Assembly: GCA_018660685.1 (NCBI GenBank) | Contig: JABJJW010000024.1 | Location: forward strand, 62,001 to 126,000 | Direction of reading: 5' to 3' | DNA length: 64,000 nucleotides | Source of the DNA: Flavobacteriales bacterium | Lineage (GTDB): Bacteria > Bacteroidota > Bacteroidia > Flavobacteriales_G > Salibacteraceae | Part shown: piece by piece, positions 33,693 through 40,995 of the stretch | How the letters are laid out: the number at the start of each line of letters is the position of its first letter | How positions within the stretch are numbered: position 1 is the first letter of the stretch | Notes under the pieces: model-generated | Databases searched by the model: none | Told to the model about the DNA's origin: nothing | Seen by the model: the letters and a program-made list of their open reading frames with translations, nothing else | Translations under genes and position numbers: made by a program

Positions 33693-34541
33693 TTATTTCC
33701 GCACTTGGGATTTAAACAGATTGATATTCTCGGCCAAGAACGGCTCAATCGGAATGAGTTCCGTCTTTACCATTAGACCGTCCGTTTGACCTTTACTCCA
33801 GTAGAGGAGATTATCAAGCATGTTGCTTGTAATGTCAACCTCTGTACGAATGAAGTTTAATGCCGTAGTCAATTCTTCCTGACTCATGTTCTGTTCATCA
33901 GTAATCATGAGCAAAGACTTCAAAGAATTAATTGGAGACCTCAAATCGTGAGAAATAATGTTGAGAAGTGTATTTCTCAATTCAACGGTTTCCAAGAGTT
34001 CTTTTCGCTGACTCTCCTGCCGATCTCGAAAAAATCGGGTTGCGATGTAAATGATAATGAGCGCTGCTACAACATTTGGAAAAAACAATAGAGACTCAAG
34101 TTCGGTCATCTCCTGATATCGACCTCCAGTATACAATACCACGTAGCTACCGATGAAGAATGCACCCGAGACTCCCCATATTATTTCACTCCAGTACTTT
34201 CTTGCTTTGACGAGATATGAAACAATGATCATCCCGGAAATAAGATACAGGTGGGCATTGATCAAGCCAAAGCGATAGACATATAGAAACATCAATGCTG
34301 GAAGCGCAAGGAAGAACATCCAAAAACTAAAATTGTAACGACCTGCCCGACTTAGAAAATAGGATATTAAACAAATGGTGCCCGTTAACATGTTGAATAG
34401 ACTGTATTCAACAAACCCAGCTGGGAATGTAAACAGGGAGTAGCCGAAGGTGATCACACCTCCAGTAAGTGATATTCGAGTGAACAACTGTTGATCCAGC
34501 TGATCTTCGAATTTTGGAATTAGTTCATTGAATCCGCTCAT
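33693..34541 (-). CDS. N-terminal part of the interrupted histidine kinase (membrane domain plus HisKA)
   Basis: Open reading frame of 282 aa ending at the internal TAA. It contains the hydrophobic helices (about residues 25-180), the linker FFRDRQESQRKELLETVELR and the HisKA domain with His 198. Without the ATP-binding domain it could not autophosphorylate by itself. Confidence 0.7.
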   Translation of the reverse strand: MSGFNELIPKFEDQLDQQLFTRISLTGGVITFGYSLFTFPAGFVEYSLFNMLTGTICLISYFLSRAGRYNFSFWMFFLALPALMFLYVYRFGLINAHLYLISGMIIVSYLVKARKYWSEIIWGVSGAFFIGSYVVLYTGGRYQEMTELESLLFFPNVVAALIIIYIATRFFRDRQESQRKELLETVELRNTLLNIISHDLRSPINSLKSLLMITDEQNMSQEELTTALNFIRTEVDITSNMLDNLLYWSKGQTDGLMVKTELIPIEPFLAENINLFKSQVRK

Positions 34542-34651
34542 CCTCGAATTTGCGTAGCTAAGGTTTTACGGTGATGCATTGATGCAGGTTGGGTGAGGTT
34601 GGCGCAAGATACCAGAAATGAAAAACTTTATATCACACGGAATAAGACGAT

Positions 34652-34888
34652 CTACTCCTCCGTTTTCTTACGCTCTAAATCAAATTCTTCTGCTGAACTG
34701 ATTTCCCAGTGGTCATCTTTCATGTCTAGCATGTCCTGAATGAGGATTCGATCTGGATGCACTTTCGCTTCAAAATAGAAGAACTCACTTTTCGAACCAG
34801 TCAGTTTAATCTCTTGGAATCGTTGATATGAAGTGATTTTGAAGAGTGATCGTCGATTTGTGTACTTTCTGTAAGCTGGAAATTTCAT
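34652..34888 (-). CDS. Small conserved hypothetical protein
   Basis: A 78-aa protein from ATG 34888 starting MKFPAYRKYTNRRSLFKI. It resembles small uncharacterised proteins common in Bacteroidota that open MKFPxYRKYxNxxSxF and end in an acidic, Trp-containing tail; here the middle has EAKVHPDRILIQDMLDM and the tail WEISSAEEFDLERKK. No function known. The frame is open to 34975, but that would overlap the divergent TPR gene; 34888 fits the conserved opening, and a one-mismatch -7 box lies 6 nt upstream of it. Confidence 0.6.
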   Translation of the reverse strand: MKFPAYRKYTNRRSLFKITSYQRFQEIKLTGSKSEFFYFEAKVHPDRILIQDMLDMKDDHWEISSAEEFDLERKKTEE

Positions 34889-34926
34889 TCGGTGCAAATG
34901 AATCGATGCTTTCGATGAGAAACAAA

Positions 34927-34957
34927 TTGAATGTGGAAATGTTGAACCGTAAATTTG
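34927..34957 (+). promoter_or_regulatory. Promoter of the TPR gene at 34962
   Basis: TTG at 34927-34929, 20-nt spacer, TAAATTTG at 34950-34957, then 4 nt to GTG 34962. A full match that also supports the GTG start and implies a leaderless transcript. Confidence 0.55.
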
Positions 34958-34961
34958 AGGT

Positions 34962-35555
34962 GTGATATCAAACAACCCATTTTACATCAGTGGTCGGAAG
35001 AAATTTGAGGCTCAGGATTATCAAGGAGCACTCTCAGACTACAATCAGGCGATTGAATCGGAAGAGAATCCTTCGATATACAGCGAAAGGGGAGTGGTCC
35101 AATTCTATTTGAAAGATCTCAATAAGAGTTTGGATGATATGAACTATGCTGCCAACTTGGAGCCTGAGAACCCATATCGCTACTCGAGCCGAGCGTTCAT
35201 TAAAGACGCAATGGGCAACACTGAAGCGGCAATTGAGGACTATGAGATTGCAATCAAGCTAGATCCTGAGGACAGCATCGCTCACAATAATTTAGGCTTG
35301 CTGCAGGAGAAGCTTGGCTACATGAAACTAGCCAAGACAAACTACAAAAAGGCTGATGAGTTAGCCGATATAGACAACCTTTTGGAGCGAATCCAAGATG
35401 AACAATCTGAAGACCAAGCCGATCCACCTCCACAATCCACTTCTCATGAACTGAGACAACGCATCTCCTTGGTCGCTCTTGTCAGGGCAACATTTACCAC
35501 CAAAGACGGATTCAAAGAGTATGTTCGTTTTATCAAGAACGGATTTCGTGCCTGA
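34962..35555 (+). CDS. Tetratricopeptide repeat protein
   Basis: A 197-aa soluble protein with three to four TPR units: YISGRKKFEAQDYQGALSDYNQAIE (about 7-31), a second around SIYSERGVVQFYLKDLNKSLDDMNYA, a third around RYSSRAFIKDAMGNTEAAIEDYEIAI and a fourth around SIAHNNLGLLQEKLGYMKLAKTNYKKA (to about 133). A Gln/Glu-rich linker and a short C-terminal helix follow. TPRs are protein-protein interaction modules; the partner is unknown. It precedes the AddB-like gene and overlaps it by tens of bases, so they are cotranscribed. Confidence 0.82.
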   Translation: MISNNPFYISGRKKFEAQDYQGALSDYNQAIESEENPSIYSERGVVQFYLKDLNKSLDDMNYAANLEPENPYRYSSRAFIKDAMGNTEAAIEDYEIAIKLDPEDSIAHNNLGLLQEKLGYMKLAKTNYKKADELADIDNLLERIQDEQSEDQADPPPQSTSHELRQRISLVALVRATFTTKDGFKEYVRFIKNGFRA

Positions 35556-38280
35556 AAGAACCACTTTCCTTAATCACGCAGCAAAAATTATTCAAGGCGA
35601 TGATTTTTCGGGAAAGAAGCTGGTAATAACTCCGAATAAAAGATCCCTCTTCCGTCTCAGGCACATGGTGCCAGAAGCAGATTTTGAGACTGTTGACGAG
35701 CTCATGCAAAAGCTGAGCGGATCGAATCTCATAGAGCCAGAAGAACTACTCATTACTTTTTATCAGGCCTATAAGAGGCTAGAAGAGAATGCACAACCTT
35801 TTAACGAGTTCAGCAAGTGGGCAATCACTTTTCTCGGAGATGTGAATGAGATTGATCTCTATCTTCAAAATGTGTCGAGCATATACGAGCATATTTCTGC
35901 TTACCATTCGACTGGAGAAGGTTTTGATGGCAAGGAAAAAGGGGAATTAGAATCGTCGTATTTGTCGTTTTGGGAACGACTTCCTGAATACTATCAGGCG
36001 CTCAAAACAGATCTCGCTAAACTTCAGCTTTCGTACCGCGGAAGCATTTATCGAACCGTGGTGGAGAACCTTGAATCCAGTCCAGCCAAAATCGAGAAGG
36101 CATTTGATGGCTATCGACTTTACTGGTTGGGTATTGTACCCGGGAACCCTTGTGAGCATCGCTTACTTGAATGGTTGGATGCACGATCACAGCTCAAGAC
36201 ATTGGTAGATGTTGACCACTATTATTTGGACAGAAAACTCCATGAAGCAGGTCGACCATTTAGAGAGCAGAAATTCCTAGACAATTCGGATGAACCCACA
36301 AATTTGTTACTGAATAGTCAGTATGATTTTAAAATACATCCGCTAACGGGAAGGTTTGCACAGATAATGCGCCTGAAGACTTTAATTGAGGATATTTCAG
36401 AAGAGGAATATGGAAACTCAGCTATAATTCTAGCAGACTTAACCCTCGTTCAACCCTTGTCTTCACTCATCCAAGACAAAGGACTCAAAATTCATCTCAC
36501 ATCTGGTTATCCATTACGTAATACCACGATCCATCGCTTTCATATGTCATGGATCAACCTTCATCAAACCTCGATCACACGCAACGGGGAAAAGGCATTT
36601 TACCACAAGTTCTTAAAAGAATTCTTTGAATTTCCTGTGGTCCAAGAATGGTTGGCGGGGGCAATTGAATGGAAATCGTTGAAGGATCGAATCGTCAAAA
36701 AGAACATCAAATACGTTCCGTTATCTTGGCTTCAAGAATCACTGAATGATGACCTGTTTGCAAGGGAGGCGCTGAGGTTATTGTTTGAATGGGACGCTGA
36801 GTCAAGCACGCTATTCCAAACAATTAGTGAAATCTTAGGAAATTGGAGGTCTGCGGAAGGTGGTATAAAGATTTCAAAGTTTGATCAGGTTTGCCTTGAC
36901 GCTTACATTGAAAAGCTTAACCTTTTTCTGACACAATTCAATGAGGTTGTTGAGGAAGCGGATTTGACACTTCTGAAACAATTCATACATCGCCACATGG
37001 CTCATGCGCGCATGCACTCGGAGCTAGATGATGAAGATGGCCTTCATGCCATGACTCTTTTTGAAACGCGCCTTCTGGACTTTAAGCATCTGATTTTTGT
37101 CGGGGCATCTGATGATCATCTGCCTGGATCAATGCACAAAGTTTCACATATTCCTATGATTCATCGGCTCCACTTTGGTCTACCTACACGCCGAGATTCC
37201 GAGTCGCTCTATTCCTATCATTTTTATCGGTTGTTACAGCGTTCAGAACGGGTTGACTTCATTTATGACACATCAATGAATGCTCTGTCCGGAGGTGAAC
37301 CTTCAAGATATATAGCACAGTTGAAAGAAGAATTGACTAGGCAAAATCTAAAGGCGAGCATCAGCCTAGTAAAGGAAGCGAACGTGCTCATGGAGTCTTT
37401 CCAGAATGAGTTGAGCATTACGAAGACAGAAGATGTAGTCAACTCTTTGAAGGCAGCGTTGAAAAACAACCTGAGTGCGTCAAGAATCAATCAATTCATC
37501 AATAGCCCGTTGGAGTTTTATTTCTATTACATACTCAAAGTCAAAGAAGAGGATAGGGTAGAGGAAATTATTGAGAGTAGCACGTTTGGGAATATCGTGC
37601 ACAAAGTGTTGGAAGAGATATATAAACCATTTATTGGAGAGCTGATAGACCTTGAACAGCTTCAGAAAGCCATTCGGATCTCGGATGAAATTACCGAGCG
37701 TGTATTCGAGTCGTACTTCGAGCGAGCCGAATTTCAAACTGGGCAAAACCTCATTTCGCTTCACGTGATCAAAGAGTATATTAAAGGGTTTGTAGAATGG
37801 GATGTTGCCGAGATGAAAGAGAACGGGCCGGTTCGCCTTCTAAGTCTTGAGCTACGAATGAGTGAAAGGTTCAAATCAAATGGGCTTGAAATCAACCTAT
37901 ACGGAGTAGCAGATAGAATCGATTCTCGAAATGGCGAAATCAGAGTAATCGACTATAAATCAGGGAAGGTTGAAGCCAGTGAACTTGCCTATGATGAAGA
38001 ACGAATTGGAGTAGATTTCAAGCATGGAAAGGCGTTGCAAATTGCATTGTATATCTATCTGTATTGCCAACGTCACAATCTTGATGAATCTCAAGTCGGT
38101 GGGTACGTATACTCGTTCAAGAATCGAAAAGCAGGTTATATCTCTCTAACGGTAAAGAGTATGGGTTCAGATTCTCTCTTGGATAGTTTCGCTCAGCGAC
38201 TCGACTCCTTGGTCAGTGAAATGTTAGATCCATCAACGCCATTTACTCACCATGAGGATTCAAAATACCTCACAGTCTAA
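35521..38280 (+). CDS. AddB-like PD-(D/E)XK nuclease/helicase-fold protein
   Basis: A protein of about 919 aa similar to the AddB subunit of AddAB recombination nucleases. The N-terminal helicase-like half opens GKKLVITPNKRSLFRLRHMV; the later helicase-like landmark is KHLIFVGASDDHLPGSM. The C-terminal nuclease domain has GNIVHKVLEEIY, then LYGVADRIDSRNGEIRVIDYKSG with the catalytic D-x-K (Asp/Lys of VIDYKSG). The four Cys expected for the AddB iron-sulfur clasp are absent: NSPLEFYF has Ser where family members have Cys, and the protein stops at HHEDSKYLTV where a CxxC...C tail normally follows. Start ATG 35521 or GTG 35548; both overlap the TPR gene. No AddA gene is in the window. Confidence 0.8.
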   Translation: MFVLSRTDFVPERTTFLNHAAKIIQGDDFSGKKLVITPNKRSLFRLRHMVPEADFETVDELMQKLSGSNLIEPEELLITFYQAYKRLEENAQPFNEFSKWAITFLGDVNEIDLYLQNVSSIYEHISAYHSTGEGFDGKEKGELESSYLSFWERLPEYYQALKTDLAKLQLSYRGSIYRTVVENLESSPAKIEKAFDGYRLYWLGIVPGNPCEHRLLEWLDARSQLKTLVDVDHYYLDRKLHEAGRPFREQKFLDNSDEPTNLLLNSQYDFKIHPLTGRFAQIMRLKTLIEDISEEEYGNSAIILADLTLVQPLSSLIQDKGLKIHLTSGYPLRNTTIHRFHMSWINLHQTSITRNGEKAFYHKFLKEFFEFPVVQEWLAGAIEWKSLKDRIVKKNIKYVPLSWLQESLNDDLFAREALRLLFEWDAESSTLFQTISEILGNWRSAEGGIKISKFDQVCLDAYIEKLNLFLTQFNEVVEEADLTLLKQFIHRHMAHARMHSELDDEDGLHAMTLFETRLLDFKHLIFVGASDDHLPGSMHKVSHIPMIHRLHFGLPTRRDSESLYSYHFYRLLQRSERVDFIYDTSMNALSGGEPSRYIAQLKEELTRQNLKASISLVKEANVLMESFQNELSITKTEDVVNSLKAALKNNLSASRINQFINSPLEFYFYYILKVKEEDRVEEIIESSTFGNIVHKVLEEIYKPFIGELIDLEQLQKAIRISDEITERVFESYFERAEFQTGQNLISLHVIKEYIKGFVEWDVAEMKENGPVRLLSLELRMSERFKSNGLEINLYGVADRIDSRNGEIRVIDYKSGKVEASELAYDEERIGVDFKHGKALQIALYIYLYCQRHNLDESQVGGYVYSFKNRKAGYISLTVKSMGSDSLLDSFAQRLDSLVSEMLDPSTPFTHHEDSKYLTV

Positions 38281-39851
38281 GGGTTGATCCTCAATCGAGC
38301 TTGCATTATTGTTTGACTCTCTGCTGAATGCTCGATCACAAACACGTCAAAATCTCCCTGCTGCTGCCCTGACTCAAAATTTAGATGAAGCCCATTATTC
38401 CCGACCGTGATGCGAGGGTTCCAATAGAGGGTATTGCTGAGTGCAGCTTTACCCGGAAGTTCATTTTCTAACGCTTTCCACTCTACGACTTCTTCATATC
38501 CTGAGAAATCAATTAATTCGACACTTTTAGGGAGGTCCAAGCCGCCAAGTCGGCCATTTTTGGAATGTATTGATACGACGCCATTTATTTTCTCATCACC
38601 ATAGTAATATGGATTTGCGATGACTCGGATGGCTTTGATTTTGGAAGGGGCGAGCCTTAGAATTTCGTTATGATTTATAAAAGGCACATTGTCCAGGAGC
38701 ACGAGTGGGTTTTCCAATGGCTTGTGGAATTGATGATCATAGATGCTGATGAATTGCTCACCATCTTTTTCACGCACTGCTGAATATGGAATGAGCTCGG
38801 TGAAAACTTCTTTCATTGAACCGAGGGCGATAAAATCTGCTAAAACGATTTCTTCAGTCGGGTTTGTAAATGGCGGTGGGACTCCTTTCTGGGAAAGAGT
38901 AGAATACGCTTCTTCTCCGTATACCGAATTCATTTTGGCATTAAAGCTTACTCGATTTAGGATGGACACAAGGGAATCGGTCATGACGATGTCCTTTCCA
39001 GCATGATCGATATTCAATGAGGGAAATTCCTGATCGACTAAAAACTTTGTCTCTGATTCGATAATTTCAGGCGCAAGCAGATAGACGACCTCTGCCGGCA
39101 TAATCGCTCTGAAAACCAGTATGAATCGGCCGTTCTCATCGGTTCGTCCTAAATGCAGCTCTGGACTACTTCCCATTGTGCTCCCGACAATCAATGTGTT
39201 GGCGATGGGAGTCTTATTGCTTGGATCCAACAAGCTTCCTTTTAGCGTCGTAGATCGTTTTTCAGTGAAACCAAAAGTTCGTGCTTCTGGAAAACTGCAA
39301 TCAACACTTATGTTTTGTTTCACTGGGTTGAACGTGTTACGTGGGACAACAGTTAAGCAATACTCTCCTGCTTCAAGCCCATCAATATTCAGATTGACTA
39401 TACCACGTTCGATTCGGGTATCCAGTTCAATGGGTTCAAGCTTCGTGGAAGATTTAGCTGCGCTTGTCTTCATTTTAGTCAAAGGAGCCGATTGATAGTT
39501 AACCACAATGAGCTCAACCTGTGATAGTTGAAAATGGGTAGAGGACAGTTGTTCCTTCGTGTAGGTCCTTAAGTAATAAGTGCCAGTCCTAAGATCTGAG
39601 GGAAGCTGAAGGACTCCATTGCAAGCCAAATCGGCAATCGCGAACTTCCCATTTATAAAACGTTCGCCCTGCTCATTCGTGAGATCAGCGTAGAGGACGG
39701 CGCTCTCTGTTTCGATCGATAATTGGGTGCTAAACCAAATTTTTTCACCTGCGGCATAGATATTTCGATCTGTGACCAGACTAACTGATTGAGCGCTGCT
39801 TGCAAATTGCATCGCCGAATAGAATAATATGAAGAACAAGGCCCTAATCAA
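38277..39851 (-). CDS. Surface protein with MG2-like, carboxypeptidase-regulatory-like and TonB-plug-like segments
   Basis: A 524-aa exported protein, last gene of the TonB operon. From TTG 39851 (its TTGATTAG overlaps the upstream stop) it begins LIRALFFILFYSAMQFASSA, a signal peptide. VSLVTDRNIYAAGEKIWFS and YYLRTYTKEQL resemble the MG2 strand pattern of alpha-2-macroglobulin-like proteins. LKGSLLDPSNKTPIANTLIV to about residue 260 resembles a carboxypeptidase-D regulatory domain. Near the end PLENPLVLLDNVPFINHNEIL, then IKAIRVIANPYYYGDEKINGVVSIHS match a TonB-receptor plug, but no beta-barrel follows. An accessory subunit of the neighbouring receptor is plausible. Longer open frames upstream lack a signal peptide. 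Confidence 0.72.
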   Translation of the reverse strand: MIRALFFILFYSAMQFASSAQSVSLVTDRNIYAAGEKIWFSTQLSIETESAVLYADLTNEQGERFINGKFAIADLACNGVLQLPSDLRTGTYYLRTYTKEQLSSTHFQLSQVELIVVNYQSAPLTKMKTSAAKSSTKLEPIELDTRIERGIVNLNIDGLEAGEYCLTVVPRNTFNPVKQNISVDCSFPEARTFGFTEKRSTTLKGSLLDPSNKTPIANTLIVGSTMGSSPELHLGRTDENGRFILVFRAIMPAEVVYLLAPEIIESETKFLVDQEFPSLNIDHAGKDIVMTDSLVSILNRVSFNAKMNSVYGEEAYSTLSQKGVPPPFTNPTEEIVLADFIALGSMKEVFTELIPYSAVREKDGEQFISIYDHQFHKPLENPLVLLDNVPFINHNEILRLAPSKIKAIRVIANPYYYGDEKINGVVSIHSKNGRLGGLDLPKSVELIDFSGYEEVVEWKALENELPGKAALSNTLYWNPRITVGNNGLHLNFESGQQQGDFDVFVIEHSAESQTIMQARLRINP

Positions 39852-40995
39852 TCCAGAATGCAGGTTTGTTGAGGTAGCCACCTCGGGTTCTACAATCCAT
39901 GCAAGAAATTGGAGGTCTGGCAAGCCGACCTGCGGCATCCAATGTCAAGTAAACAGGCCATTCATTTGCTCTGGAAAATCGAAGCCAGCCTACTGCTTCT
40001 CGTTCCACATCGGTGATTTGACATTCAGGATAGCGCATTGGGCCATCTTTCCAACGAAGAAAAATCCTCTTTTCACTTTTGCCCGCTACCGTAAAGTAAC
40101 CGAGAATAACTTCTTCGTCATCTTCTGCGCCATAGACGTTGCCTCGAATTTGATAGGGCTGCTGGGCAAAAACGCTTCCTTGAGATTCTTTTAGTTTCCT
40201 AATTCTTTGCCAATAGTCGTAAGCCTTTTCAGAAATAACGAGTTGTTCGACTAAGAGACTGTATCTCCTGCTCAAGGCTCTTGAATATGTGTCCTCAAAG
40301 TGAAGGGGTTGTTTGTCTATTCGAGGCTTCGATCTGTTCAGTGTATTCTCTGTGAAGACGTCCAATATTTTGTTGGTTGAGTAACAAGTCGACCAGATGT
40401 TAGGAGCGGGAAATTCAAAAAAGTTTCCGTTTGTATAGTAGAATTCAACAGTGAAGTCAGCGTTGAATTTGAAAGTGTTCTCTACTCGCCAAAGGAAGTA
40501 GGTCGAATCACGGTCACTTTCCTTCGTGTCTACGAAGAATTGATATCCTTCCCTTCCCAGTGGAAAGTCAAGTTCTTCACGCATGTCGTATTCGTAGTAC
40601 ACCGAATCAATCCCAACACTAGGGAGCATCAATTGTGGATCTGATAGGTATGATTTTCCTTCTGGAGTCTCAATGAAAACGCTGTACTTTCGACCTGGAA
40701 CCCCTTCGAATTCCAAAGGCTTTGTTTGATAAACGCCCTCTCCTAATTCATCAAGATCAACGAAACTTCCTTCATCATCCGTTATCCTGACAGTACATCC
40801 TTCATAGTACTGAAAATTGAGACTGTCGATTCCTCCTGTTTTTGAGAGAATCACAGAGTGTGGACCAAGCCCAGAACTAATCATTCCATCGACCACTAGG
40901 ACGTCGTCATAATTCTCTGTATCCAAGTCAAACGGATCAATGCAGCTACTTAAAATTAGCGCCACGGCCAATATGAGAATATGCCTAGATCTCAT
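39844..40995 (-). CDS. DUF4249 lipoprotein, TonB-receptor partner
   Basis: A 383-aa lipoprotein: MRSRHILILAVALILSSCID is a signal peptide with lipobox LSSC and Cys 18. The DUF4249 pattern follows (VLVVDGMISSGLGPHSVILSKTG, then YYEGCTVRITDDEGSFVDL, then GVYQTKPLEFEGVPGRKYSVFIET). Genes of this type lie directly after TonB-dependent receptors in Bacteroidota and are thought to be surface lipoproteins assisting uptake, as SusD does. An in-frame start at 41043 is possible but would precede the signal peptide. Overlaps the receptor gene by 11 bp and the next gene by 8 bp. Confidence 0.85.
   Translation of the reverse strand: MRSRHILILAVALILSSCIDPFDLDTENYDDVLVVDGMISSGLGPHSVILSKTGGIDSLNFQYYEGCTVRITDDEGSFVDLDELGEGVYQTKPLEFEGVPGRKYSVFIETPEGKSYLSDPQLMLPSVGIDSVYYEYDMREELDFPLGREGYQFFVDTKESDRDSTYFLWRVENTFKFNADFTVEFYYTNGNFFEFPAPNIWSTCYSTNKILDVFTENTLNRSKPRIDKQPLHFEDTYSRALSRRYSLLVEQLVISEKAYDYWQRIRKLKESQGSVFAQQPYQIRGNVYGAEDDEEVILGYFTVAGKSEKRIFLRWKDGPMRYPECQITDVEREAVGWLRFSRANEWPVYLTLDAAGRLARPPISCMDCRTRGGYLNKPAFWID

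Larger units (their letters stand above)
33315..34541 (-). pseudogene. Sensor histidine kinase interrupted by an in-frame stop
   Basis: One continuous reading frame of about 408 codons encodes a membrane histidine kinase, but codon 283 is TAA (33693-33695, minus strand). The first 282 residues hold about six membrane helices without a periplasmic sensor domain, then the HisKA dimerisation helix with phospho-acceptor His 198 (NIISHDLRSPINS). After the stop the same frame continues through KVIINTELHAVELTTDREMFG into an intact HATPase domain with N box IVRNLLSNAVKFS, G1 ISDNGIGMS and G2 GHGIGLPLVKLF. A single base change of TAA to AAA, GAA or CAA would restore it. It is either a recent nonsense mutation, a sequencing error or a read-through case. 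Confidence 0.8.

Noticed and set aside
38270-38340. A frameshift as the cause of the missing Cys tail of the AddB-like protein
   Set aside because: Neither of the other two plus-strand frames after the stop encodes a CxxC pattern, and the DNA is used by the convergent gene; the first Cys position is also changed, so a simple frameshift does not explain it.
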